DNA of 64,000 nt, from NCBI RefSeq assembly GCF_000733295.1, contig NZ_JPMI01000291.1, positions 62,001-126,000 of the forward strand, in the 5' to 3' direction. Positions 46,647 to 56,600 of this stretch are shown piece after piece (the stretch's first letter is position 1; the number at the start of each line of letters is the position of its first letter). The translations under genes were made by a program, and so were the position numbers. The stretch comes from Archangium violaceum Cb vi76 (GTDB taxonomy: Bacteria > Myxococcota > Myxococcia > Myxococcales > Myxococcaceae). The notes under the pieces are model-generated. The model made no database searches, was not told the origin of the DNA, and worked only from the letters and a program-made list of their open reading frames with translations.

Positions 46647-47513
46647 ATGCCAGCCAAGAGAGAGTTCATCGCGTCTGCGCGCTACACCTGTTCGAGCCGG
46701 AATTGGCTCCTGGTGTGGGGACTGCTGTTGGCGTGCGCTTGCGCAACGGACGGTGGTCAGCGGCAGGGTCACGAGCCGGAGAGCGTCAGGGGGCGTGCCT
46801 GCGAGTCGGTCCAAGGGCCCACCCGAGTGATGCTTGAGTCACGTTCGGGCACTCTGGTGGCTTTGCCTTCTGTGCCTCAGCGTCCGCTGGTGGAATTGAG
46901 CCAGGCTCAGTTCGAGCAGATCATGGCGCGGTTGGTGGTCGAACTGCCGGGCCCACCCGTGCCTTTCCTGATGCGGTTGGACTTGAGATGGGCACCACCG
47001 GGAGCACAGGCCGAGCAGGCAGAAGTGGTGCGCGGCTATCAAGGCTGGTGCGCTCGCGATGGGCGTGGCGGTGACTGTTTGTCCTTCCTGGAGGGAGACC
47101 TGTACCTCGATGAGGACGAGCGGACGGACATGGCGCTGATGCTCGCCTTCGAGAATTTGTGGCCAGGAGTGGAGTCAGTGGTGAGAGCCTCGGTGGATCC
47201 CGCCCAGCTCCGGATCGCGGTATTCACCTCGCTCTCCATGTATCTGGGGTTGCTGCTGCTTCCAGAACCGACCTCGAAGCTGGTGGCGGTGTCGATGACA
47301 GGCGTGCTCCTGGCCTATCTGGGCGCGGAGACCCTTTTCAGCCTCGTGGAGGGATATCGGCAGCTCAAGGCCGATGCACAGCGGGCACGCAGCTTTGGGG
47401 AACTGCGGGCCGCTGGAGAGCACTACGGCCGAATCATTGGGGAGCGAGCAGGGCAGGTGCTGGTGATGGCGGCGACGGCGGCAGTGGGGTCAGGATTGAT
47501 CCAAAGTCCGTAG
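46647..47513 (+). pseudogene. SitA-like polymorphic toxin, N-terminal fragment (IS-interrupted)
   Basis: The fragment starts MPAKREFIASARYTCSSRNW and has lipobox GLLLACACA, so it is an outer- or inner-membrane lipoprotein. The next 220 residues (LRWAPPGAQAEQAEVVRGYQGW, LPEPTSKLVAVSMTGVLLAYLG, FGELRAAGEHYGRIIGERAGQV) match the constant region I recall for SitA5-type toxins of myxobacteria, which pass between kin cells by TraAB outer-membrane exchange. Native coding sequence ends at 47490 with AATAAVG; codons after that (SGLIQSP, stop at 47513) belong to the inserted element. An ATG at 46635 is an alternative start. Confidence 0.75.
47480..47490. repeat. Target site duplication, left copy
   Basis: GGCAGTGGGGT, identical to 49168-49178 on the other side of the inserted element; 10 or 11 bases. 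Confidence 0.85.
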
Positions 47514-49167
47514 GAGAGGATTTGAAGAAGCGGAGAGCAAGTCCAGACATTCACAGGCAAAGGGGGAGCATCCCTCCGGACGGCGCCTGAAAGAGGGGCG
47601 CCGTGGAAGGACAGGAGAGAAGGGACACAGGCCGAACAGCCAGGGGAGAAGAGGCGCGGGAGACCGGAGCGGGAGCAGCTGGCGGGCGCTCAGGCAAGTG
47701 TGGCCAGACTCTCGGGCAGCACGGCCAGGCCCAACAGGCCCTGGTAGAGCACCTCCATGGTACGTGCGAAGCTGGGAGGCCGTTTATCGCGAACCGGCAG
47801 GTGCGTGCGCACCAGGGCCAGCAGGTTGTAGGCCAGCAAGCGCAGCCAGCTGAGCACCAGCGGTGCCTTGCCTCTCAGGCTGGGCGAGGCGCTGTCCTCC
47901 TCCAGCACCACGTCCGCTGTCCAGTTGGGCCCATTCTCAATCCCCCAGTGCCGGCGCACCAGCGTCAGCATCCGCTCCCCAGAAAGCTGCCCCCGGGCAA
48001 TGGAGGTGAGGAACAGCCGCGTCTCCACCTTCGGCAGCTCGCCGTCCCTGGTTCGCGTCTGCCGCACCCATACCCATTGCTCGGCGCCCGGAAAGTCCTC
48101 CTCTGGCGGCTTGTCCACCACCCTCAACTCCCTCTCCACCCACTCCCCCCTCACCCGCTCGCGCACTCGCACCTTCACTGGCGCCACCGCCAGCGCCACC
48201 CACGCCTTGTCATGTAGCCGGTGGAAGTTCTCCTTGAGCGCCATCAGGTAGTGCTTGCCCGCCTCCCTCACCACGCGCGCGTTGGCCGCACTCGTCATTC
48301 CCGCGTCCACCGTCACGTACTCGAAATGGCGCCCGAATTTCTCCACCACCCGCTTGAAGAGCTCGGGGAACGCCGTCGCCTCTCCCTGCTTGCCTTCCAG
48401 CAGCTTCTGGTCGAGCACCGGCTGGGCCGCGCTGCTGGTGAGGCTGGCGCGCAGCGCGTACGGGTACCAGTACTCCCGCCCCTGCTCATCCTTCGTCGTG
48501 TGGCTCGGCTCGCACGGCGCCTGCCCCGGCGTGCTCTCCCCCGCCTTGCCGTCTATGGACACCACCCCTCGGCTGAAGAGCTCCTGGCGTATCAACCCCT
48601 TGTCCAGCCCACGCCGCACCATCTGGTGCACCTCCTGCTCCAACCCCTCCGGCTCCACGCTTCCCAGCAGCCTGTCCAACGTCGTGTCGGACACTGGCCT
48701 CTCGAGCCCTTCGGGTGCCGTGCCCTCGCGCAGCATGTCCTCCCCCAGCGCCTCGGCATGCCTCAACACCCGCCTGCCCACCGCCAGCGCCTGCACCAGC
48801 AGCGTCAACATCGCCGCCAGCGGGTGCCTCTGTCCCCGGCGCGCTCGCGGGTCCTTTACTCCCTTGAATGTCAGCCCCAGGCTCGTCATCATCCTCTGCA
48901 CGCGAGAAGGGGTGTCCTGCTCATTCTTTCCCTTCCCGCTCTCCCCATGGGGTGTGGAGGGCCCGCCAGTCCTCCCGCCCCGGTTTTTCTCCCTACTCAT
49001 TCCTCTTCTCCCCGGACCTGCCCGGCCCGTCACCGGCTCTGTGCAGGCTCACCCCGCGCGATCAGCCCGCGGCTGCTCGCCACCGGTGGGCGCCTGTCGG
49101 CGGGACTATACTTCAGCCGTAGGGCCGGGTGGGATAACCTCTCCCGTGGGACTTTGAATCAAGCCTG
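47491..49167 (-). mobile_element. ISAs1-family insertion sequence
   Basis: A 1677-base element. Left end CAGGATTGATCCAAAGTCC and the reverse complement of the right end CAGGCTTGATTCAAAGTCC are near-identical, and the match continues to GGAGAGG, giving inverted repeats of nearly 30 bases. Both sides carry the 11-base duplication. One transposase gene lies on the minus strand. The clean ends and intact transposase suggest recent insertion. Confidence 0.9.
47690..49000 (-). CDS. ISAs1-family DDE transposase
   Basis: 436 residues from the ATG at 49000, with GGGGAG 8 bases before it. Visible motifs are DPRARRGQRHPLAAMLTLL (N-terminal domain), GVVSIDGKA (first Asp), YVTVDAGMTSAANARVV (second Asp), HYLMALKENF, and VRRHWGIENGPNWTADVVLEEDS with the catalytic Glu. 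These are typical of ISAs1. Length is slightly above the usual 370-400 because of a basic N-terminal tail (GGRTGGPSTPHGESGKG). No frameshift; probably active. Confidence 0.9.
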   Translation of the reverse strand: MSREKNRGGRTGGPSTPHGESGKGKNEQDTPSRVQRMMTSLGLTFKGVKDPRARRGQRHPLAAMLTLLVQALAVGRRVLRHAEALGEDMLREGTAPEGLERPVSDTTLDRLLGSVEPEGLEQEVHQMVRRGLDKGLIRQELFSRGVVSIDGKAGESTPGQAPCEPSHTTKDEQGREYWYPYALRASLTSSAAQPVLDQKLLEGKQGEATAFPELFKRVVEKFGRHFEYVTVDAGMTSAANARVVREAGKHYLMALKENFHRLHDKAWVALAVAPVKVRVRERVRGEWVERELRVVDKPPEEDFPGAEQWVWVRQTRTRDGELPKVETRLFLTSIARGQLSGERMLTLVRRHWGIENGPNWTADVVLEEDSASPSLRGKAPLVLSWLRLLAYNLLALVRTHLPVRDKRPPSFARTMEVLYQGLLGLAVLPESLATLA

Positions 49168-49178
49168 GGCAGTGGGGT
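49168..49178. repeat. Target site duplication, right copy
   Basis: GGCAGTGGGGT directly after the right inverted repeat. Joining 47490 to 49179 restores one reading frame. Confidence 0.85.
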
Positions 49179-49903
49179 GGGGGAGCCACATGACGCTGAA
49201 AGGGCCGGGGCTACCAGGGTTCGGGCGCGCGGCGCAGCTCTTGAGCGCCGAAACGGGCCTGAATCTGTCGACGGTGGCGAGCGAGGTCGAGGCGATCATG
49301 GTTGCTCGGCCCAGCATCACCGTGGTTCTGGCTCCAACGGCCCATGCCATGGCTTCTCAGGGAATAGATGGCAGCCTGGGCTCGCGCTCTCAGGCGGCGC
49401 AGTCAGAGCCGAACCATCATCGGCTGGAAAAAATCGAGGAATGGCGCAAGCCGAAGCTTACAGAAGATGGTCGTGTTCTCCCCTACAAGGACACGCGGAA
49501 GCCGTCGGAACCCATCGTCAACCTGGGGCGCAACCGAGCTGGAAAGTCCCTCACGAATGGCAGGGACACCCTTCGATTCGACGAGAACGGCTTCGCGCAG
49601 TTCGAGACGCGGTTCGAAACACTGCTCGAGGAGATCCACATCGGAAGTGGCCGCCCTGATCTCCACTTCAAGGCAGCCAACAAGCGGCTCTACGAAGCGA
49701 TTCGGGCCGATTCCGGGTTGGCAAGGCAGCTGGGTCTCTCCGCGGAAGAGGTGGCTGCGTTACCAACGAGCAGGAGGCCGCCCTCCGGTTATACCTGGCA
49801 CCACCATCAAGACGTTGGCCGGATGCAGCTCATCCCCGATAGTGCTCATGATCTCGCGAAACCGCACACGGGCGGAATGGCGATCTGGGGTGGCGGGTAT
49901 TGA
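49168..49903 (+). pseudogene. SitA-like toxin, C-terminal fragment with WHH nuclease domain
   Basis: Continues the N-terminal fragment in frame once the element and one duplication are removed (AATAAVG-WGSHMTLKGPGLPGFGR). About 120 linker residues lead to FDENGFAQFETRF and the terminal GYTWHHHQDVGRMQLIPDS, HDLAKPHTGG: the WHH motif of HNH/endonuclease VII-type toxins (Tox-WHH). All motif histidines are present. An internal ATG at 49190 could in principle start a nuclease without the delivery domain, but I see no ribosome site for it. Confidence 0.78.
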
Positions 49904-49922
49904 TGGTTTCCTCGAGGGCTCG

Positions 49923-50363
49923 ATGATGGATATCCGCTGGGAAAACTACGTCTGGAAGGAGCCACGTCCTGTTGCTTCCTCCGAGCTCGAGCGGCTCGAG
50001 GACATGTGGCAGGTCGCTCTACCTGGTGAGTTCAAGAGGATTGCCGCGGCCCATCAGGGCATGGCTCCCGAGCCCTGTGTCTTCAAGGTGGGCAGAGGCG
50101 CCAATGTGTTCAGCGTTCTGTTGACGGTAACCCGGGACGCTGACCGCGCGAGCTACTCCATTCAGGATTCCTACGATCTCATCCGCTCCCATGTTCCTTC
50201 AGGCATCTATCCTTTCGGGAAGACGCCGGGCGGGGAGTACCTGTGTTTTGACTACAGAGGAGCAGCCCATCAGCCCCAGATCGTCCTGGTGACGGTGGAG
50301 ATGTCCGTCCTCCCCGTGGCCAACAGCTTCCAGGAACTGCTGGAGGGGTTGCATGACGATTGA
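49923..50363 (+). CDS. SUKH (SMI1/KNR4) family immunity protein
   Basis: A 146-residue cytosolic protein: SSELERLEDMWQVALPGEFKRI and then YPFGKTPGGEYLCFDYRG and a final LPVANSFQELLEGL. This is the SUKH-1 pattern, the usual immunity partner of HNH/WHH nucleases in polymorphic toxin systems. It begins 19 bases after the toxin stop, as in SitA-SitI pairs. The frame is intact although the toxin is interrupted. Two adjacent ATGs (49923, 49926) could start it. Confidence 0.85.
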   Translation: MMDIRWENYVWKEPRPVASSELERLEDMWQVALPGEFKRIAAAHQGMAPEPCVFKVGRGANVFSVLLTVTRDADRASYSIQDSYDLIRSHVPSGIYPFGKTPGGEYLCFDYRGAAHQPQIVLVTVEMSVLPVANSFQELLEGLHDD

Positions 50364-50470
50364 GACGGGGCGCGGATTATAGACGGACGCGAGGCGCCCC
50401 GGCTGCCCCCCCACCATGTTCCGGGGGACAATACGGGGCACTTCGCGGACGGGTAGACTGCGCGTGGACC

Positions 50471-50932
50471 ATGTCCGCCACGCGCTTCTGCACCTTCGAC
50501 GACTCTCTCTGGCCGCTGCTCATCCTGCGGATCGTGGGAGAGCCGTCGAATCAGCAGTTCGAGGAGTACCTCGACGTGTCGGCGTCCTACCTTCACCGGG
50601 GGGAGCGGCACGTCGTCATCGCCGATGTGCTCCGGGCTGGAATCGAATCGACCGAGCAGCGCCGCAAACGGGCGGAGTGGATGGGCCGGTATGACGGGCT
50701 CACGCGGGAATTGGTGCTCGGTAACGCCTTCGTCATCAACTCCCCCTTTCTCCGGCTGGGGTTGAACCTCCTTCTCCACCTCAGACAGCCTTCCTGGCCG
50801 TACCTCGTCGTTCCCCGCATGGAGTCGGCCGTCGCGTGGGCCGCTGGCCAGATGGACGAGGCAGGCCTGCGGGAGCCCGCCCATCGCATCCGGCGGCACT
50901 TCGGCTTGCTCCCCATGAGTCAGTCCGGTTAG
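50471..50932 (+). CDS. STAS-like domain protein, copy 1
   Basis: A 153-residue soluble protein. FCTFDDSLWPLLILRIVGEPSNQQFEEYL, then HRGERHVVIADVLRAGIESTEQRRKRAEWM have the strand-helix layout of STAS/SpoIIAA-like proteins, with the Asp before the loop (IADV). The rest (VINSPFLRLGLNLLLHLRQPSWPY) is amphipathic. It is about 65% identical to 53174-53620, and even the bases around both starts (GCGTGGAxCATGxCCGCCACGC) are alike. The FUSC membrane gene lies 14 bases downstream. Function unknown; a regulator of that transporter is possible. Confidence 0.7.
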   Translation: MSATRFCTFDDSLWPLLILRIVGEPSNQQFEEYLDVSASYLHRGERHVVIADVLRAGIESTEQRRKRAEWMGRYDGLTRELVLGNAFVINSPFLRLGLNLLLHLRQPSWPYLVVPRMESAVAWAAGQMDEAGLREPAHRIRRHFGLLPMSQSG

Positions 50933-50946
50933 TTCCGCCAGACCTC

Positions 50947-53142
50947 ATGCTCACCCGGCGTCTGCTCGAACATGCGAAGGAGGTCGCCCGCTTCGCCCCG
51001 GTGCGGCCAGCGGTGAAGGCGGGCCTCCGCGCGGCGATCGCCACCCTGTTGCCCGTGCTGCTGGCCAGCGTCTTCCAGCTCCCGGGCGTCATCTGGCTCA
51101 GCGTGGGCGGCTTCAATACCTCCTTCGCGGACAGGGGCGGCTCCTACCGCTCCCGCGCCTCCAGCATGGGCGCGGTGGCCCTCACCTGTTCGCTCTCGGT
51201 CTTCGTGGGCGGTCTGGCCGGGATCCACCCCGCGCTGGCCATCCCCGTGGCCCTGTTCTGGGTGACGGCCTGCAGCTACGCCGGGGTGTACGGCGCCACC
51301 GCTGGCTTCGTGGGCAACATCGCGGCGAGCGCCTTCGTCATCTCCCTGGCCCTGCCTGCCTCCGGGCTCCTCGATGCCTTCTCGCGCGTGGGCTACCTGC
51401 TCGCGGGCGCCTGCTGGGCGATGGTGCTCTCGCTCGTCCTGTGGCCCATCCGCCCCTACCGGCCCGCGCGCCTCGCCCTCGGCCGCTGCTTCCGGGCGCT
51501 GTCGGAATTCGTGGGCGAGGTGGCTCGGCTCTCCACCGGGGCCGACGGCGCGGCCTGGCAGGCGTTGGTCCAGGGACACCACGGGCGGCTGCGCGAGGCC
51601 CTGGAGGAGGCCCGGAACACCCTCGCCGCCACCCGCCGTGGGCGCTCGGATCGCGCGCGTGGGGAGCGGCTGTTGGTGCTGCTCCAGATGGCGGACTCGA
51701 TGTTCGAGGCGATGATCGCCCTCGCCGATGTGACGGAGAGTCTGTCGCACGGGACCGGGGTCCGTCCGGCCCAGGAGGAGGTGGCGCGCGCGCTCACCGC
51801 CTTCTCCGGGACCCTCCAGGAACTCGCGCGCATCACCGAGACCGAGAGCCCGGCCGGGCAGTTGCCCGCGCTGGAGTGGGGCCCGGAGGCGCTTCGGGAG
51901 GCCCTCGCCCGAACCGAGAACGTCGGGGGGTCCGAGGCCATGCGCGTCGTCGACCGTGCGCAGGCCCTTCACGCGGCCCGGTTGCTGGCGCAACTCCGGG
52001 AGTTCGCGGGGCTCGCGCTGGAGCGGGCCGCGAGCCTCGCGGATGCTCGTCCGTCCACCACCGGGCGCGAGCCGCCTCGGCCCGCTCTGGCCGAGCCGAG
52101 GCGTCCGTTGCTCGAGCCGCTGCGCGAGAACCTGACCCGGGACTCGGTCGTGCTCCGGCATGCGCTCCGGGTCGGCGTCACCACGGCGATCGCGGTCTGG
52201 ATCACCGCCCACTCGAGCCTGAGCCACGGCTACTGGGTGACGATCACCGTGCTCACGATCATGCTGCCGTATACCGGGCCGACCTTCCTCAAGGGGTTGC
52301 AGCGCGTGGTGGGCACGATGGTGGGAGGCATCCTCGCCGCGTTGGTCGCCGCATGGCTGCATGATCCGCACGCCATCATGATGCTGGCGTTCTTCACCGT
52401 GGCCATCAGCGTGGCCGTCATCTCGGTGAACTACGGGCTCTACACCATCTTCCTCACGGTCACCTTCGTGCTCCTGGCCGAGGTGGGCAGTGGAGACTGG
52501 AGTCTGGCCGGGGTGCGTATCGTCAACACCCTCATCGGTGGCGCCCTGGCGCTGGCGGGCTCCTGGCTCCTGTGGGAGCGGGCGGAGAAGGAGCTCTTTC
52601 CCGAGCAGCTCGCGGCGGCCCTCAGGGCGGACCGCGAGTACTTCCAGCAGGTGTTCTCCGCCTGGCTCGGGACTCCGGGGAGTCCGGATGCATCACTCGG
52701 CGAGGCGCGGCGGAAGATGGGACTGGCGAGCCTCAACGCGGAGGCCTCCTTCCAGCGGCTGCTCTCCGAGCCACGGCGGCGCACGGAGCCGCTCGAGCCC
52801 TTGATGACGCTGCTCGCGTATACCCGCCGCTTCGCGGCCGCGGTGATAGCGCTCTCGCCCGTCCACCACGAGCGGGCCCCGGAGCGGGTCCGGGCCGGCC
52901 TGGAGCGCTTCGCGAGCTCCATCGATCAAGTGTTGGAGGATCTGGCCGGTGCGGTGGTCCAGGGGCGTCCGCCCATGCCGCTGCCCGACCTGACCGGGCT
53001 TCTGGGTGGGGAGACGCCTTCTACCGGAGGAGCGACTGCCCTGGCCGCGGAAGATCCCCTACTGCGCGCCCAGCTCGAGCGGGTGGTCCGGCAGCTCACC
53101 ATTCTTCATGGCGCCGCGTCGCGGAGGGCCAGTCCCCCGTAG
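50947..53142 (+). CDS. FUSC-family membrane protein
   Basis: A 731-residue protein with two membrane blocks, each of about six helices (residues about 20-170, for example LLPVLLASVFQLPGVIWLSVG, and about 400-540, for example YWVTITVLTIMLPYTGPTFLKGLQRVVGTMVGG). This is the duplicated layout of FUSC/YccS/AaeB-type aromatic acid efflux proteins, with large cytosolic helical parts. TFLKGLQRVVGTMVGGILAAL is the conserved FUSC signature. It starts with ATG at 50947, close behind the first STAS-like gene. Substrate unknown. Confidence 0.85.
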   Translation: MLTRRLLEHAKEVARFAPVRPAVKAGLRAAIATLLPVLLASVFQLPGVIWLSVGGFNTSFADRGGSYRSRASSMGAVALTCSLSVFVGGLAGIHPALAIPVALFWVTACSYAGVYGATAGFVGNIAASAFVISLALPASGLLDAFSRVGYLLAGACWAMVLSLVLWPIRPYRPARLALGRCFRALSEFVGEVARLSTGADGAAWQALVQGHHGRLREALEEARNTLAATRRGRSDRARGERLLVLLQMADSMFEAMIALADVTESLSHGTGVRPAQEEVARALTAFSGTLQELARITETESPAGQLPALEWGPEALREALARTENVGGSEAMRVVDRAQALHAARLLAQLREFAGLALERAASLADARPSTTGREPPRPALAEPRRPLLEPLRENLTRDSVVLRHALRVGVTTAIAVWITAHSSLSHGYWVTITVLTIMLPYTGPTFLKGLQRVVGTMVGGILAALVAAWLHDPHAIMMLAFFTVAISVAVISVNYGLYTIFLTVTFVLLAEVGSGDWSLAGVRIVNTLIGGALALAGSWLLWERAEKELFPEQLAAALRADREYFQQVFSAWLGTPGSPDASLGEARRKMGLASLNAEASFQRLLSEPRRRTEPLEPLMTLLAYTRRFAAAVIALSPVHHERAPERVRAGLERFASSIDQVLEDLAGAVVQGRPPMPLPDLTGLLGGETPSTGGATALAAEDPLLRAQLERVVRQLTILHGAASRRASPP

Positions 53143-53173
53143 CCACGCGCGGAAGGTACACTGTGCGTGGATC

Positions 53174-53620
53174 ATGCCCGCCACGCCTTTCTGCACCTTC
53201 GACGACTCGCTCTGGCCGCTGCTCCGGCTGCGCGTCGTGGGGGAGGCGTCGAACCAGCAGTTCGAGGAGTACCTGAAGGTCTCCGCGTCCTACTTCCATC
53301 GCGGAGAGCCGCATGTGGTCGTTTCCGATCTGCTCCATGTCGGAATGATTTCGGCCGAGCTTCGCCGCAGGCAGGCGGAGTGGACGGCACGGCATGAGGG
53401 GATCATCCGGCGGACGTTGCTCGGCAATGCCTTCGTCATCAGCAACGCACCGTTCTTCCGGCTCGGGTTGAACATCCTCTTCCACCTCAATCCGCCCTCC
53501 TGGCCCTATGTCGTCGTTTCCAACATGGAGCCGGCACTGGCGTGGGCCGTCGTCCGGCTGGAGGAGGTGGGCTTGCGGGAGCCCGCGGAGCGTGTCCGGC
53601 GGCACTTCGATCGGCTATAA
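53174..53620 (+). CDS. STAS-like domain protein, copy 2
   Basis: 148 residues, paralogue of 50471-50932: FCTFDDSLWPLLRLRVVGEASNQQFEEYL, HRGEPHVVVSDLLHVGMISAELRRRQAEW, NAPFFRLGLNILFHLNPPSWPYVVV. It starts 31 bases after the FUSC stop and ends 9 bases before the TPM-like gene. The region 50471-57427 thus looks like one operon with the FUSC gene between the two copies. Confidence 0.7.
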   Translation: MPATPFCTFDDSLWPLLRLRVVGEASNQQFEEYLKVSASYFHRGEPHVVVSDLLHVGMISAELRRRQAEWTARHEGIIRRTLLGNAFVISNAPFFRLGLNILFHLNPPSWPYVVVSNMEPALAWAVVRLEEVGLREPAERVRRHFDRL

Positions 53621-53629
53621 ACAGGCCCG

Positions 53630-56600
53630 ATGAAGCGCTCCTTCCTGGTCGCGGCTTGTCTTTTCTTCCTCTCCCTCGCCGTTGCCATTCCGTCCGCGCG
53701 GGCGGCCAGCCAGCCCCGGCGCGTCACGAACGCCACGCATGTCGTGAAGCTCTGGTCCCCCTCCCAGCACCTCTACGTGAAGGGGGACATCGGGGTCTCG
53801 GACGCGCAGCTGCGCGAGCTCGAGAAGTGGTTGAATCAGCGGCCCCACTGGACCGTGGTGCTGCTGGACAGCGCCCAAGGGGAGCGCTTCGTCGACGCGG
53901 CGGGCACTTCCTTCGAGGGCATCGAGGCGGTGAAGCATGCGCTCGGCAAGGGGCTGTCGAACCGCACGGGCTTCGGTTCCCTGAAGCATCCGAAGACAGG
54001 CGAGCCGGACGGCGCCATCTTCCTGCTGTCCGTGCGTGATCGGAACCTGTCGTACTTCGGGTCCGACGCGCAGGACCGGCGCGGCCTGGGTGAGGCGAAC
54101 TGGAAGGGCAGGCTCGATGCCCCGGCCATCGCCGCCATGCGCAGTGGAGGGCGCATCCTCGATGCGGTGCGCGACACCGTTACCGATATCGACAAGCGGC
54201 TGGCGGTCATCCTCGAGCTGGAGCAGGCGAACCGCGAGCGTGCCCGCCAGCGGGGAGTCTCGCGGCTGAAGCAGGCCGAAGAGGCGCTCACGGCACTCGA
54301 GACGTCTCGCTTGAAGGCCTTCGCCGTGCCGGAGTTGGAGGCGGCGAAGGCGGCGCTCGAACAGGCGCGTTCCTCCGTTGTCACGCTGGCGCCCCACCAC
54401 GAGTCGCTGCTCTCCGAGGCGGAAACCCTGCGCCAGAAGGTGGAGACCCTCCTGGCCGAGATGGAGCGCCAGGAGTCCCTGCTGGACGAGCAGGCCCGTC
54501 TGCTCGAGGCCCTCGAGAAGGAATCCCGCGCCGGGCTCATCCAGCAGCAGCTCGCGGACGCGCATGCGGCGCTGCGGCGGGCTCGCGAGGCGTTCGCCCG
54601 TCAGGATCGCACCTTCCCCGAGGCGCTGCGCTCGAGCCAGGAGCCGTACGAGGCCGCCCTCGTGATCCTCCAGGAGGCCGAGTTCAAAGCGGCCTTGCGC
54701 GGCGCGCTCGTGGGCATCGCCGTCCTGGCCCTGGGCATCTTCCTCTTGCTCCTGCGGCTCGACCGGAACCGGCACATGCGCAATGCCGCCGATCTCCACG
54801 CCCAGTGGCGCAAGGCCCTCGACGAGAAGATGCAGGCGCTCTTCGAGCTGCTCGACCGGACCCACCTGGCCGCCGGCCACTCGCGAGAGGAGATCCAGAA
54901 GCGCTACTCGGGCACCACGCGCGAGCGGGCCCTGGCACTCGCCTCCGGCGTGGATGAACTGTTCCTGCTGTCCGTGGGGGCCTCTCGCGTGCTGGACCAG
55001 GCCGAGGCGCTGCTCACGGGCAGGGGCCTCCTGGATTGGCTCGTGGTCCAGTTCTCGGCCCCGCGCTTCCAGAAGGTGACGCATCTGCTGCGCGACAAGC
55101 TCATCGCCTTCCACCCCGATGATGGCATCGAGCTCGTGCTGCGGGGCCGTCCCACCGCCGAGCAGCGGCTCATCGGAGACCTCGCCAGCTACCAGCCGTT
55201 CTCGCTGCACTTCGAGGAACTCATCGAGGCCTTCAACACGCGCGCCAGCAATGTCCTCCCGGTGCTCGAGGTGCTGGAGGCCGTGCCGGGTCAGGCGGGG
55301 GCGGGCGTCGCGGCGCTGGAGCGCCTCCTCTCCGAGGTGCACACGGTGGAGTCCGAGGCCGTGCGGCTTCGCGTCCCCGCGCTCCTCGAGCGGGTCGTGC
55401 CGTCGCTCGAGGCGCTCCTCGCGGAGGCGCGCTCGCTCCTCGTGGAGGATCCGATGGGCGCATTCCACGGGCCGCTCGCCAGTGCACGCCAGCAGGGCGC
55501 GGACACGTCGGAGCTGCTGCTCGTGCTCGCTCGTGGCCGCTCGGAGGGGGTGCCCCTGGCGGAGCGTGCGGGGGAGGCGCTCGCGTCCGCCGGACTGTCC
55601 CGCCAGTGGCTCGACGAGGCGCTCGACACGCTCCACCGTCAGTCCGACGAGGTGGCGCGAGCGTTGGTGACGCGCCAGGCCGGCGTGGACGTGAAGGCCC
55701 TCGCCGAGGCGCTCGGGCGGCTGGAGCAGCGCGCGGCCGAGGCGGGGCGGCTCGTGGAGGGGTGCGGACGCGCTCGCGCCGAGCTGACGCGGGTGACGGA
55801 GGAGCTCGAGACGGCTCGGGCCGGATTGGGCCAGGCCATGGGTCTGGCGCCCGCGTTGATGCTGCGGGAGGAGGGGAGGGATCCTTCCGTGCGCCTCACC
55901 TCGGGCGAGCAGTCGCTCGCGCGGGGCCGCGAGGCGCTGAGCCGAGGCGAGCTGGAGGCCGCGCGCACCGGCGTCGAGGCGGCCCTCGCGGGCGCGTCCG
56001 AGGCGGCGCAGTGGGTGGCCCGGAGCCGCGAGGTGCACGCCCGCTTCGAGGCATGGTGCGAGGAGTGCCGGGCCGAGGCGAAGCGGTTCGCGGGGTTCAT
56101 GGCCGAGCGCCAGGCCCCACTGACGGAAACGATGCGCCGCTACCTGCCGTCGGCGCTGAGATTGCGCGCGGACGATCCGATTCACCCCAACGCGAATGGC
56201 ACCGTCCAGGACAACCTGCGCGAGGCCGCCTCGAACACGCAGCGGGCCGCGGAGCTGCTCCAGTCGGCGCTCAAGCTCTTCTCCCAGGGATGGTTGCTCA
56301 CCTCGGCCGAGCGGATCGGCCAGGTGCGGGAACAGCAGGCACTCGCCGTGCACCGGCTCGAAGAGCTCACGGAGAAGGTGCGTCAGCTCCAGGCCGCCGA
56401 GGAAGCGAATCCGCAACTGCTCTCGGCGGCCGAGGCGCTCGCCGCCGCGTGTGCCGTCGAGGTGGACGATCCTCGCGTCATGGCGCCTACCCGGAGCACG
56501 CTCGAGACGGCACGGGGGCTGGTGGAGGCGGCCCGTGCCATGGTGGGCGTCCTGCCCGGTGATCCGCTCGAGGCGGCCGAGCGGCTGTCGGCGGCGAATC

